A stretch of DNA of 64,000 nucleotides, from the NCBI RefSeq assembly GCF_001693485.1, contig NZ_MAXC01000001.1, positions 274,577 to 338,576 of the forward strand, written 5' to 3'. The position numbers were made by a program, and so were the translations under genes. This document shows, one piece after another, positions 37,881 through 48,428 of this stretch (position 1 is its first letter; every line of letters begins with the position of its first letter). Under the pieces are notes generated by a model. The model saw only the letters and a list, made by a program, of their open reading frames with translations. It did not search any database and was not told the origin of the DNA. The DNA is from Bradyrhizobium sp. LMTR 3. Lineage in GTDB: Bacteria > Pseudomonadota > Alphaproteobacteria > Rhizobiales > Xanthobacteraceae.

Positions 37881-38418
37881 CGCATACGCACCGCTTGGTG
37901 CGGTAAACCGGGAAAGGTAGTGGCGACCAGCCATCTGGTCGCCACAGCGGGTGCGTCGGCGCCCAAACTGAAGCGCGGCTGACCTATGAACCGATAATTC
38001 CACCAGCAGTGCGAGAGCGAAAGTAAGAGATATTTTCGTGCGCGCGAGAGGTTTACGTCAGCTCTGGGCCCAACAACAGACCAGCGCGATTGTTTGTGGA
38101 GCAGCTGCCTGCGGAATTGCGGATCGATAGCCCCGCGCGCCGCGCGGGTATCGTCGGGGTCGATTGGGGGTTGCAAGGTGCGGCAGACGGTCCGCGCAAT
38201 GGCACGGAGGATGAAAAATGGCGACGTGCTGCTGCTCGGACGAAAAGTCGATGAGACCATCGACATCTCTCATGTCGTCGGTCTCGGCCTCAGTCTGGTC
38301 GCGCCATTGTGAATGCTGCACGGTTTTCGGCTGACGGTCCAGGGCCGGGAGGCCTGGCTTCAGGGTGGATATTGCTTGCCCGGACGGCACCATTGAAAGC
38401 GAACACTTCGCCTCCGGT
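37881..38418. other. Intergenic region with possible gene fragments
   Basis: The 538-base gap holds a hairpin near 37926-37944 (gcgaccagccatctggtcgc), directly after the solute-binding gene and possibly its terminator. It also holds a short stretch that reads like the membrane-adjacent part of a sensor kinase (38203-38311). No complete gene was found. Confidence 0.4.
38203..38311 (+). pseudogene. Possible sensor histidine kinase fragment
   Basis: A plus-strand frame gives MARRMKNGDVLLLGRKVDET followed by ISHVVGLGLSLVAPL and a stop. The NGDxLxxGRxVDE pattern followed by a hydrophobic helix resembles the input part of rhizobial sensor kinases, just before the dimerisation domain. Only about 35 residues remain, so this is a weak call. 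Confidence 0.25.
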
Positions 38419-38697
38419 TCACCGCAGGGAGCGATCGTGGCCGGCGTCCCAGGGGCGTTCGTGCTCGTCATCACGAATGGTCTTGCCGTAGCATTCGGCT
38501 GCGAGTCCCGATGCAGTAGCCTGACATTGCGCATAGCTTGTAAAACTGCAGTCGGTGCCACCATAGTCATAAGACAAGCAATAATGGTCCAACGGCACAA
38601 TCGGTCCGGCCTGCGCCGTGGAAGCCGTCATCGGGAAGAAGGCAAGTGCGGAGAAAGCGATTGTCGAGGCAATCGCAACTTTCTGAATTGTTCTCAT
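38419..38697 (-). CDS. DUF3551-type small secreted protein
   Basis: The 92-residue protein starts at ATG 38697 with a signal peptide (IASTIAFSALAFFPMTASTA). The mature part has the spaced aromatic/cysteine pattern of DUF3551 (HYCLSYDYGGTDCSFTSYAQ, then QCQATASGLAAECYG) with four Cys residues that could pair. These small periplasmic proteins are numerous in Bradyrhizobium, and no function is known. The longer frame to 38775 adds a stretch unlike any signal peptide and is rejected. It stands alone in a decaying region. Confidence 0.75.
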   Translation of the reverse strand: MRTIQKVAIASTIAFSALAFFPMTASTAQAGPIVPLDHYCLSYDYGGTDCSFTSYAQCQATASGLAAECYGKTIRDDEHERPWDAGHDRSLR

Positions 38698-39007
38698 GGT
38701 CGTAGTCCATCTTAGGCCCTGTCCAACCCTGAGATGGGGCCCGATGCTGATGAAATCGATTATAAAAAAATTCATTCTGCTTGCTGGCCTCGTCGGTGCA
38801 GATGCGTTGGCGTGCCATCAGCCATACGTGATCGGCCGAACCCGCGAATGAATTTGTATTTAATTGGAATGAGGCTCTCTCACGCCTACATGTTGGGGAG
38901 CGCCGAATTGGGTCCAGCACGAAGCCCGACCGGACAAAGGGACGGTGAAGCATCAATTTGCTCACGATTTGCCGCGCAGCGGGCTCAAAATCAGTCAGGA
39001 GATGACG
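38698..39007. other. Intergenic region, AT-rich, between divergent genes
   Basis: This gap of 310 bases separates the divergent DUF3551 and PEP-mutase-like genes. It includes an A+T-rich stretch near 38757-38775 and 38845-38865 that may hold promoters. I see no gene; a long plus-strand frame through it is in the wrong phase with the downstream domain until the frameshift. Confidence 0.4.
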
Positions 39008-39870
39008 ATGATTTCCCGCACCCTGAGAACATTGATCGAGGAAAAGCCGTTTGTGACCTGTCCCGGGGTCTTCGACTTGGTCTCCGCCAAGCTCGCCGAT
39101 CGCACCAGGGCCGACGCGCTTTACATGACAGGCTATGGAGCCGTGGCGTCCTATCTCGGACTGCCCGATGCCGGTCTGGCGACTTACTCACAGATGCTCG
39201 ATCGCGTGCAGGCTATCGCCCAAACCGTGCACAAGCCGCTGATCGCCGATGGCGATACCGGTTACGGCGGCCTGCTGAACGTTCATCATACGGTTCGCGG
39301 CTACGAGAAGGCGGGGGCCGCAGCGATCCAGCTCGAAGATCAGCAAAGCCCCAAGAAATGCGGTCACACGCCGAACCGGCACGTGATCCCCGTCAAGGAA
39401 ATGATCAACAAGCTGATGGTTGCAAACGATGCACGCTCGTCAAGAGACTTTCTGATCATCGCGCGCACCGATGCCCGCACGCCGCTCGGGCTCGACGAAG
39501 CGATCCGTCGTGGCGAAGCGTATGCCAAAGCCGGCGCCGATATTATTTTCATCGAGAGCCCGGAATCGGAAGCAGAGATGCGAAAGATCGGATCAGCCTG
39601 GACGTGCCGCTGGTCTCAAACCAGCTTCACGGTGGCCGAACCCCCATCCTCAGTCAGGATAAACTTAGGGAAATCGGTTACCGGATGGCGATTTATCCGA
39701 CGGCAGGCCTGCTCGCCGCCGCTTATGCGCTGAACAATGTCTACGGTTCGCTGGTTGACGACAAGCCGGTGCAGGCGGCGCTCTATGACTTCAACGAGTT
39801 CAGCTCGTTGATTGGCTTTCAGGAGGTGTGGGATTTCGAGAAGAAGTACGCCTCACTGGAAGCGGGTTGA
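39008..39870 (+). pseudogene. Isocitrate lyase/PEP mutase family protein, frameshifted
   Basis: From ATG 39008 (ribosome site caggag) the product reads as a complete PEP-mutase/isocitrate-lyase-type enzyme: FVTCPGVFDLVSAKLADRT, ADGDTGYGGLLNVHHTVRGY, IQLEDQQSPKKCGHTPNRHV (the loop carrying the family's KKCGH motif) and DIIFIESPESEAEMRKIG. At about 39585-39600 the frame is lost. The family then continues in the next frame as SLDVPLVSNQLHGGRTPIL and MAIYPTAGLLAAAYALNNVY to the stop at 39870. The total, 863 bases, is one short of 288 codons, so a one-base deletion explains it. Either a young pseudogene or a sequencing error. Confidence 0.8.
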
Positions 39871-39878
39871 GCAGCGAC

Positions 39879-40131
39879 GTGTCCGATCGCTCTGAAAATC
39901 CAGCGGAAGTCTATGATAGCACGACGATCACGCTGCACTGGGTGATCGCAATTCTCGTTACAATCCAGTTTCTGATCGGCAGGACGACCAATTTTCTGCC
40001 ACGTGGCTCGCTTCGTCGCAAACATCATTGTCGCCGTGGCGCTGCTTCATTCCGTAGCCGCGCTTTTTCATCACCATGTGATCAAGGACGGGGTTTTGCG
40101 CAGGATGTGGCCCACCATGACTGGGCGGTAA
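39879..40131 (+). pseudogene. Cytochrome b561 relic with internal deletion
   Basis: A short frame from GTG 39879 gives the first membrane helix of a b561-type cytochrome (VYDSTTITLHWVIAILVTIQ, with the heme-region His) up to NFLPRG. From 40003, in another frame, the last helix follows: VARFVANIIVAVALLHSVAA, then LFHHHVIKDGVLRRM and a stop at 40129-40131. Intact members have about 100 more residues between these parts, so two of the four helices and several heme ligands are gone. It lies 8 bases after the PEP-mutase-like pseudogene, suggesting both belonged to one decayed operon. Confidence 0.75.
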
Positions 40132-40540
40132 GAGACGCGTGCGAATGGCAGACCAACATCGGATGCGAGCCCGGTGAAGGCGACATAGCGTGTGTTGAAC
40201 TGGGGCCTTTGTGCTTCGGCCCTGATGGTCCAGCTTGGGGTCACTTTCGGACATCGACGCGCGCAGCATCAGGGCCTGCTTGCCCCTAGCCACGGACTCG
40301 CCAGGCTAGCCAGTCATGTCCGATAGGTACCAAAACCGGAGCGGGCATGCCGGGACGGGCGGAAGCCCAGGGCCTGGAAAGCCGACGGGGAACCTTCACC
40401 TAACCGTTTTGTGGTGTTGGGCGAACGATGGTGATTTAGAGATGACTCAACGCAACTGACTCGCTAGGATTTCGCGACGACAATCTCGCCCATACCAAAG
40501 CACCGGAGTAGCAATTTTGGCGTCGTGAGGAGCAGTGCAA
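40132..40540. other. Intergenic region without recognisable genes
   Basis: The 409-base stretch after the b561 relic contains short, low-quality frames on both strands. The segment near 40230-40260 (ttggggtcactttcggacat) resembles decayed mobile DNA. The last 60 bases should hold the promoter of the next gene. Confidence 0.4.
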
Positions 40541-41113
40541 ATGAGTTTCATCCGTTCGGACGAACATTCCGCGCCCCATAGTCCAGACGATCCCCTGTAC
40601 TACGCACCGCCTGCGGTGCGCAGTGAAGCGGCCCATCGATCTAACGCGACACAGACGAGATCGGACCATTTGCCTCCCACTTCCTCTCGGTCTCGTTTTG
40701 ATGAGATGCGTGAGGAAGCCTTCGCCAGATCCAACCGGCATCCGCTGGAGTTGCAGCTCGCCCACGAACGCCGTCCACGACGCGCGCTGTTTGCCATTGC
40801 GGGCGGAGTTGCCGCAGCAATCGGTGTCGCGGTGGTCGTGGCGCTCGTATTTTTTAAGGTAGTCCCAAAGTTAGAGCGCGATCCCTCGGAGCTCGCTGTT
40901 TCCATTTCCACTCCCGCATTGGCCACGCCGGCTCAAACGACACCCAAAGACTCCCAAGAGCTGCTGCACGGATTCATGCAGTTTCAACAATCTCAAGAAA
41001 GCAATAGTCCGGAACACGCTGTTTCCGAACCTGCCTCCGCAAGAACGGCTAAAGCGCCCGAAAAATCCGACGCTCTACTTGAGAAATTCATCCAGTGGCA
41101 GCAACGGAAATAG
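40541..41113 (+). CDS. Hypothetical single-pass membrane protein, about 190 aa
   Basis: The start follows gaggag; ATG 40541 and GTG 40535 are both possible. The protein has a polar N-terminus rich in His, Ser and Pro, one membrane helix (FAIAGGVAAAIGVAVVVALV, about residues 84-103), and a periplasmic tail with two related short repeats: QELLHGFMQFQQSQE and ALLEKFIQWQQRK. I do not recognise a family. The sequence looks coding, with a normal GC bias, and it marks the right edge of the decaying region. Confidence 0.65.
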   Translation: MSFIRSDEHSAPHSPDDPLYYAPPAVRSEAAHRSNATQTRSDHLPPTSSRSRFDEMREEAFARSNRHPLELQLAHERRPRRALFAIAGGVAAAIGVAVVVALVFFKVVPKLERDPSELAVSISTPALATPAQTTPKDSQELLHGFMQFQQSQESNSPEHAVSEPASARTAKAPEKSDALLEKFIQWQQRK

Positions 41114-41296
41114 CGTCAAGACGCGCGACCAAGCCACTTCCTAAAATTGCGCCGCGCGACATAGGACGGATAGAAAGTAGCTGCCGCGGGGCTCGCGGAA
41201 TTCATAAGTGTCATCGATCTGATGGCACGAACCCCCGCGTCAAACACCACTCGTCGCGCCGGGAATGACGGGGAGAGCAGATGCGTGGCGATTGGC

Positions 41297-42328
41297 TCAC
41301 GCCTCATCGTCGCGCTTGCTCAGCAAATCCTTCGCGAGATCGGAGAGCGCGGGCCGCGGCAATGCGGTGAACGGCAAGGGGCGCGTCACGTCGATGGCGG
41401 CTAGTCCCAGCCTTGCCGTGAGCAGGCCGTTGAGCACGCCCTCGCCGAGCCGTTGCGAGAGCTTTGCGGCGATACTGTGCCCGAGCATCTGCTGCACCAG
41501 GCTGTCGCCCACCGCCATGCCGCCGGTGATGGCGAGATGGCCGATGATTTGGCGCAACAGGCTGATCATGCCGAGCGTGCCGGGACGGCCGCCATAGAGC
41601 CGCGCCAGTTGGCGGATCAGGCGCATCGCGGCGACGAACACGAACAGCACGTCGATCAGCGCGCGCGGGCTTACCGCGGTCACGACCGAGACGCGCTGCG
41701 CGGCCGTCGAGACCAGCCGGCGCGCCTCCTCGTCGAGCGGCGCCATCAGTTCGCGCTCGGCCAGCTTGATCATGTCGGCGCCGTCGATGATGTCGTCGGC
41801 GTGGCCTTTCAGCGTGGCGCGGGCGCGCGCCAGTTGCGGATTTTGATGCGCGAGCTTGAGCAGTTCGTTGACGACGGCACGGCTCTCGGCGCGGTCGTCG
41901 CTGCGCAGCACCTCGGCGGCGCGCTGATGCAGCTTTTCGATCGCCGCCAGCCGCGCCAGCCCGAATGCTTCGCGGCCGATGACGACGGCCAGCGCCAGCC
42001 CTGCCGCCACCGCAAATGCCAGCGCGACGTAGCCCAATGTCTGGCTGCGCGCGAACAGATCCTCGATCAGATTGACGACGCCGAGCCCTGTGCCGAGCAG
42101 CACCAGCCCGCCGACAGCCGACCAGAACAGCGCTCCCCAGCGAAAGCCGCGGCGCAGCGGGACCCTCGGTGCATCGAGCGGAACAGGCAGCAGCGCCGGA
42201 TCCGCCTCCGGCGTGATCTGCACCGTGCCGCGGGCGGGGCGACCGGTCTCCTCCGGGTCTATCACGATGACGCCGGGATCGCCGAGCTTGAACGTCGCCG
42301 GCCGCCGATGCGGCGTTTTCTCGCTCAT
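41297..42328 (-). CDS. YcjF/DUF697-type membrane protein (TIGR01620 family)
   Basis: The 343-residue protein has two adjacent membrane helices (about residues 65-118, WSAVGGLVLLGTGLGVVNLI and VALAFAVAAGLALAVVIGRE) and a C-terminal domain with FVFVAAMRLIRQLARLYGGR and LAITGGMAVGDSLVQQMLGH. This matches the YcjF family, which is nearly always coded with the P-loop protein YcjX as here; the genes overlap by four bases. In enterics the pair belongs to the phage-shock/envelope stress regulon, but no psp genes are adjacent here. Role unknown. Confidence 0.85.
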   Translation of the reverse strand: MSEKTPHRRPATFKLGDPGVIVIDPEETGRPARGTVQITPEADPALLPVPLDAPRVPLRRGFRWGALFWSAVGGLVLLGTGLGVVNLIEDLFARSQTLGYVALAFAVAAGLALAVVIGREAFGLARLAAIEKLHQRAAEVLRSDDRAESRAVVNELLKLAHQNPQLARARATLKGHADDIIDGADMIKLAERELMAPLDEEARRLVSTAAQRVSVVTAVSPRALIDVLFVFVAAMRLIRQLARLYGGRPGTLGMISLLRQIIGHLAITGGMAVGDSLVQQMLGHSIAAKLSQRLGEGVLNGLLTARLGLAAIDVTRPLPFTALPRPALSDLAKDLLSKRDDEA

Positions 42329-43788
42329 TGCAGTCGGTCTCCGATCAGGAACTGAAGGGCGCGGTCGAGGCGGATGTGAGGCAGCGCGGGCTCGTCCTTG
42401 CCGGTGCGCTCCAGCAGCGGCGGCCGGAAGCGCAGGAAGCGGAAGTCGGCGCTGTCGGACGGCATGCTGGAAAGGCCGCGAAAGCCGCCCTTGAACAGCT
42501 CTTCGGGATCGGCGGGGAGATCACCCGGAAAGGTCGCCACTTCGGTCTCCCCGTCGAACGTATCGCCATTGGCGGTCTCGCCCGGTGCGGGCGTGCCGAG
42601 GATCGACGGCAGCTTCTCCCGGCCGCGCGTAACCATTGCCTCGCGCGTGGCGCGTACCGCCGCGAGCGCGACCACGTCGATGGCGGCGCCGGCATATTCG
42701 GCGCGGTCGGCTGCCTTGGCGGCGGCCCGCCGTAGCACGGCTTCGAGTCGGTCGTGGCTGGAATGGTGCAGATGATCGGCCTTGGTGGCGGCAAACAGAA
42801 TCCGGTCGATCCGCGGACGAAACAAGCTGCTGAGGATGGTGCTCCGACCGATCCGGAAGCAATCGAGAATGCCGGCAAGCGCGGCTTCGAGATCGTGCAG
42901 CGCCTCCGGCCCGGCATTGAAGGCCGCGAGCGCATCGACCAGCACGATCTGGCGGTCGAGCCGCGCAAAATGATCGCGGAAGAACGGACGCACCACGACG
43001 TCCTTGTAGGCTTCATAGCGCCGCCGCATCATCGCCCACAGCGAACCGTCGGGCGCGGCGCCATCAATGGGCACGTCGAGCGGGGCGAAGGTCAGCGCCG
43101 GCGAGCCGGCGAGGTTACCCGGCATCAGGAAACGTCCGGGCGGCAGCAGGCTCATGGCAAAACGTTCGTCGCGGCAGGCGCGCAGATAATCGGTGAAAAG
43201 TCTTGCGGCGGCGAGCGTCGCCTGCTCGTTCTCGCGGCTCTGGGGTTGAAGCGTCTTCAGATGCTCGTGCCAGGGCGCGGCGAGTGTTGCCCGCGGGCCT
43301 TCGCGCGACAGCGCAAGGCTCTCGGCCGACCATTGCTCGAAACTCCTGTTGAGCAGCGGTAGATCGAGCAGCCATTCGCCGGGGTAATCGACGATGTCGA
43401 TGGTGAGCGTGCGGTCCGCGCCATTCTGCCGCTGGTAATCGATGACGAGGCGCAATTCAGAGATGTCAGTGGTCGAGTTCGGCCAGCGCCGTTCCTCGAT
43501 CAGGGTGCGGACATGGTTTTCATAATCGAAGCGCGGCACCGCGTCGTCCGGCTGCGGCTCGAGCCGGGCGCCCGCGATCCGGCCCGAGGCATAGGGTTCG
43601 AACACCGGAAACCGGCCGCCGCGGGTCAAGCCGTGGATCAACGCCGTGATGAACACGGTCTTCCCGGCGCGCGACAGGCCGGTGACGCCGAGCCGCACGG
43701 TGGGATTGAAAAAACTGTCGCCGTAATCCAGCAGTGCCCGCGCCGACAGGCGCGCTTCTTCTACGATATCTGAAAAATTGGGGGCCAT
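42325..43788 (-). CDS. YcjX-like P-loop GTPase/ATPase
   Basis: The 487-residue protein belongs to the YcjX family. It has a Walker A variant (GVTGLSRAGKTVFITALIHG), a Walker B-like LTIDIVDYPGEWLLDLPLL, and the family block FCHD-like segment around IDRILFAATKADHLHHSSHD with an NKxD-like TKAD. It probably binds guanine nucleotides. Its stop overlaps the start of the YcjF-like gene, so the two proteins are made together and probably form a membrane-linked complex under envelope stress. Confidence 0.88.
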   Translation of the reverse strand: MAPNFSDIVEEARLSARALLDYGDSFFNPTVRLGVTGLSRAGKTVFITALIHGLTRGGRFPVFEPYASGRIAGARLEPQPDDAVPRFDYENHVRTLIEERRWPNSTTDISELRLVIDYQRQNGADRTLTIDIVDYPGEWLLDLPLLNRSFEQWSAESLALSREGPRATLAAPWHEHLKTLQPQSRENEQATLAAARLFTDYLRACRDERFAMSLLPPGRFLMPGNLAGSPALTFAPLDVPIDGAAPDGSLWAMMRRRYEAYKDVVVRPFFRDHFARLDRQIVLVDALAAFNAGPEALHDLEAALAGILDCFRIGRSTILSSLFRPRIDRILFAATKADHLHHSSHDRLEAVLRRAAAKAADRAEYAGAAIDVVALAAVRATREAMVTRGREKLPSILGTPAPGETANGDTFDGETEVATFPGDLPADPEELFKGGFRGLSSMPSDSADFRFLRFRPPLLERTGKDEPALPHIRLDRALQFLIGDRLQ

Positions 43789-44060
43789 GCGGGGCGGAAA
43801 GCTCGGAGAGGGCGTTGGTGTGCAATTACCGGAGAAGTGGCGATTGGCGGCCCGAAATCAAGCGCTTGTGATCGTCTGACGAGGGAATCCCCCCGGGATA
43901 TCCGGCGGTTACCGGCTGCACGAAAATGCCACGACGACGGGATACTGGCATCGTCAGCGAAACCGCATGACGACGGCCTTGGGGCCAGCGGCGTAAACGG
44001 TTCGTTGACCTCGGAAGAGCCATATCTTAATCGCTCCCTCGCTACTTACTGCGGACCTGC

Positions 44061-44759
44061 ATGACCATCTTCAGACTGAAACAAATCGCCTCGACATCCA
44101 TCCATGCGGCGGCTGGCGCCATGCATTGGAACTACGACCGCGCCGAGCTGATCGCCGACGGCGTCGTGCATATCGTCGGCGTCTGTTTCGGGCTCATCGC
44201 CGCCACCGCCCTGATCGTGCTGACGGCGGTCTATGCCGGTGCGTTCGAGATTACAGTGGTATCGGTCTACGTCGCAGGCCTGCTCGCGATGCTGACATTG
44301 TCGGCGGTCTATAATCTCTGGCCGGTGTCGCGCGCCAAATGGGTGCTGCGCCGCTTCGATCATTCGGCGATCTATCTCTTGATCGCCGCGACCTATACCC
44401 CGTTCATCGTGGAACTGCGGGACAGCTATCTCGCGATCGCGCTGCTGACCGGGGTGTGGTGCATCGCGATCGCCGGTGTGGTGCTGAAGCTGGCGCTGCC
44501 GGGGCGATACGATCGTTTGGCGGTCGGCCTCTATCTCGCTTTGGGCTGGAGCGGCGTCACGCTTTACGACGCCGTGGTGAAGGCGGTGCCGCCGCTGGCG
44601 CTGGGCTTTTTGGTGGCGGGCGGCGTGCTCTATAGCCTTGGGGTAATCTTCCATTCCTGGCAGCGATTGCGCTTCCAGAACGCGATCTGGCACGGCTTCG
44701 TCTTGCTCGGCGCCGCCTGCCATTATACGGCTATTCTCGATATGATGATCTTGACGTAG
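44061..44759 (+). CDS. Hemolysin III / PAQR family membrane protein
   Basis: The 232-residue protein has seven hydrophobic segments and family motifs near the ends: ADGVVHIVGVCFGLIAATAL, RFDHSAIYLLIAATYTPFIV and a C-terminal WHGFVLLGAACHYTAIL. The conserved His, Asp and Ser residues could form a metal site, as in PAQR receptors, which include hydrolases. Called hemolysin III by homology, but a hemolytic role in rhizobia is not shown. It lies 25 bases upstream of a short-chain dehydrogenase gene. Confidence 0.88.
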   Translation: MTIFRLKQIASTSIHAAAGAMHWNYDRAELIADGVVHIVGVCFGLIAATALIVLTAVYAGAFEITVVSVYVAGLLAMLTLSAVYNLWPVSRAKWVLRRFDHSAIYLLIAATYTPFIVELRDSYLAIALLTGVWCIAIAGVVLKLALPGRYDRLAVGLYLALGWSGVTLYDAVVKAVPPLALGFLVAGGVLYSLGVIFHSWQRLRFQNAIWHGFVLLGAACHYTAILDMMILT

Positions 44760-44784
44760 GATCATCATATCGGGGAGAGCGGCC

Positions 44785-45579
44785 ATGCAGGTGACGGGCA
44801 AAGTCGTGGTTGTCACCGGCGGCGGCAACGGCATCGGGAAGGCGATGTGCGAGGCCTTTCATCGTGCAGGCGCTGCCAAGGTCGTTGTCGCCGATATCGA
44901 TCCCGATGGCGCACGAGCCGTCGCCACTCCGATCAGTGGGGCGGCCTTCAAATGCGATGTGGGAAAAGAGAAGGACGTTCATCACGTGATCGAGGAGACC
45001 GAGCATCAATTCGGCCCGATTGCGCTGTTCTGCTCCAATGCCGGCATCGGCGGCGGTTTCGATCCACTATCGGTGAATGCCGGCGGAAACTCCGACGAAC
45101 CGTGGCAGCGAAGCTGGGCCGTTCATGTGATGGCCCATGTCTATGCGGCGCGGCATTTGATCCCGCGCATGAAGGCGCGCGGTGGCGGCTATTTCCTCAA
45201 CACGATCTCGGCGGCGGGACTATTGTCGCAGGTCGGCAGTCCGGCCTATTCGACCACCAAGCATGCCGCAGTCGGCTTTGCCGAGAATCTCGCGATCTCG
45301 CACAAGGCCGACAACATCAAGGTTTCGATCCTGTGCCCGCAGGGCGTCGACACCAACATGCTGCGCTCGATCCCGAAGGGCCCGCAATCGGGCGACGGCG
45401 ATCTGACGCCGGAGCAGGTGGCGCAGGACGTGCTGAAGGGGCTGGAAGAGGAAACCTTTGTGATCCTGCCGCACCCGCAGGTGCTTGGCTACATGCGCAA
45501 GAAGACCGAGAACTACGACCGCTGGATCGCGGGCATGGCGAAGATCCAGGCTAAGATGCGGGAAGCTTACGGGAAGTAG
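44785..45579 (+). CDS. Short-chain dehydrogenase/reductase
   Basis: The 264-residue protein is a classical SDR: nucleotide-binding VTGGGNGIGKAMCEAFHRAG, the NAG motif in FCSNAGIGGGFDP, Ser in FLNTISAAGLLSQVG and the catalytic YxxxK in YSTTKHAAVGFAENLAI. An acidic residue after the second strand (VVVADIDPDGA) favours NAD(H) over NADP(H). The substrate is unknown. It follows the hemolysin III gene closely and is probably co-transcribed; palindromic repeats lie downstream. Confidence 0.9.
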   Translation: MQVTGKVVVVTGGGNGIGKAMCEAFHRAGAAKVVVADIDPDGARAVATPISGAAFKCDVGKEKDVHHVIEETEHQFGPIALFCSNAGIGGGFDPLSVNAGGNSDEPWQRSWAVHVMAHVYAARHLIPRMKARGGGYFLNTISAAGLLSQVGSPAYSTTKHAAVGFAENLAISHKADNIKVSILCPQGVDTNMLRSIPKGPQSGDGDLTPEQVAQDVLKGLEEETFVILPHPQVLGYMRKKTENYDRWIAGMAKIQAKMREAYGK

Positions 45580-45664
45580 TTTGACCCTCAGGAGCGCCAC
45601 CGGGTCCGCGCGCAGCGGCCGATGACAAGCTCCGCGTGTCTCGAACCATGAGGCCACAACACGG

Positions 45665-45809
45665 GCCTCATCCTTCGAGACGGCGCTCCGCGCCTCCTCA
45701 GGATGAGGGGCGCTCGTGCGCTTCCTCCGTCATTGCGAGCGAAGCGAAGCAATCCATCTCACCGCACGAGGAGAGATGGATTGCTCGTCGCTTCGCTCCT
45801 CGCAATGAC
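45665..45809. repeat. Two adjacent palindromic repeats
   Basis: The first element (45665-45708) has arms cctcatcc and ggatgagg around a cggcgctccgcgcc centre. The second (45729-45809) has arms gtcattgcgagcgaagcg and cgcttcgctcctcgcaatgac and belongs to the family at 35093. They lie between two convergent genes. Confidence 0.7.
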
Positions 45810-45825
45810 GGGGAGAGAGCTTCGC

Positions 45826-47454
<1,629 letters not shown>

Positions 47455-47482
47455 TGGGACTCCCAGAGCTAACTGCTTACTC

Positions 47483-47565
47483 CGTCATTCCGGGTCGATG
47501 CGAAGCATCGAACCCGGAATCTCGAGATTCCGGGTCTGGTGCTATCGCACCAGCCCGGAATGACG
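47483..47565. repeat. Palindromic repeat with a perfect 24-bp inner palindrome
   Basis: The ends cgtcattccggg (47483-47494) and cccggaatgacg (47554-47565) are inverse complements. The centre (47512-47535) is a perfect 24-bp palindrome around ctcgag. Same family as 33263-33370. It may end transcription between the MaoC-like and decarboxylase genes. Confidence 0.75.
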
Positions 47566-47576
47566 GTGCGCACACC

Positions 47577-48428
47577 TCACCACGTCGCCGTGCCCTTCAT
47601 CGTCGGCTGTCCTTCCGCATTCGCGATCCACAGCTCCATGCCAGCGTGGGTTTCATTGGCGTTGATGGAGAATTCGCCACCTTCGAACAGCGGCTGCACG
47701 CCGCGATAGCTGAACTTCTTCGGCGCGCTGTCGCCGTGAAGTTTTGCAGCGAATTCGACGATCAGCGCCGCCTGCAGGGGGCCGTGGAAGATCAGGCCCG
47801 GATAGCCCTCGACCTTGGTAACGTAGTCGCGGTCGTAGTGAATACGGTGGCCGTTGAAGGTCAGCGCCGAATAGCGAAACAGCAGCACGGGATCGCTGAC
47901 ATGGGTTTCGCGATGCCGTGCGACCGGCGGCGGAGCGGCTTTCGGCGGCGAAGCGACGGCAGCGTTCCCCATGTCGCGATAGACGATGTCCTGCCGTTCG
48001 CGGATGGCAACCCCGCGCGGCGTCGTCACCGTGTGTTCGACGGAAACGAAGCACAGCGGGCCGGTCGAGCCGGTCTTCATCGTCACATCTGAAATGCGCG
48101 AGGTGCGCGTCGATTCATCACCGACACGCAACGGCTGGAGGAATTCGATTTCGCCGCCGGCCCACATCCGGCGCGGCAGCGGCACCGGCGGCAGGAAGCC
48201 GCCGCGGGTCGGGTGGCCGTCGGGACCGAGCTGCGACATCGGAAATACCGGCTGCGCCAGGCACCAATGCGTGGTCCACGGCGCGGCATCGCCGGGCTTC
48301 GGGTCGCCGATGTCCTGGAACAGGGTTGCGCGTAGGCCCTTCACGAGTTGCGCGGTGACGATGTCTGACGCTTCCGTGCTGCGGCCGATCCATTGGCGCA
48401 GATGATCGAGGTTGAGAGCTTCTGTCAT
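47577..48428 (-). CDS. MaoC-like dehydratase, mesaconyl-C4-CoA/itaconyl-CoA hydratase type
   Basis: The 283-residue protein has an N-terminal MaoC-type domain (LPRRMWAGGEIEFLQPLRVG) and a C-terminal hot-dog domain carrying the hydratase motif YSALTFNGHRIHYDRDYVTK with the catalytic Asn/His/Asp region, then GYPGLIFHGPLQAALIVEFA. This two-domain arrangement is that of FAS1-like hydratases acting on mesaconyl-C4-CoA or itaconyl-CoA. Its start overlaps the stop of the CoA transferase gene by four bases, so the two are coupled. Together they could activate and hydrate a C4/C5 dicarboxylic acid. The natural substrate is inferred. Confidence 0.8.
   Translation of the reverse strand: MTEALNLDHLRQWIGRSTEASDIVTAQLVKGLRATLFQDIGDPKPGDAAPWTTHWCLAQPVFPMSQLGPDGHPTRGGFLPPVPLPRRMWAGGEIEFLQPLRVGDESTRTSRISDVTMKTGSTGPLCFVSVEHTVTTPRGVAIRERQDIVYRDMGNAAVASPPKAAPPPVARHRETHVSDPVLLFRYSALTFNGHRIHYDRDYVTKVEGYPGLIFHGPLQAALIVEFAAKLHGDSAPKKFSYRGVQPLFEGGEFSINANETHAGMELWIANAEGQPTMKGTATW

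Noticed and set aside
38734..39870. A 378-residue plus-strand frame before the PEP-mutase gene
   Set aside because: Only its last part, after the frameshift, is coding; the earlier part is out of phase with the domain.
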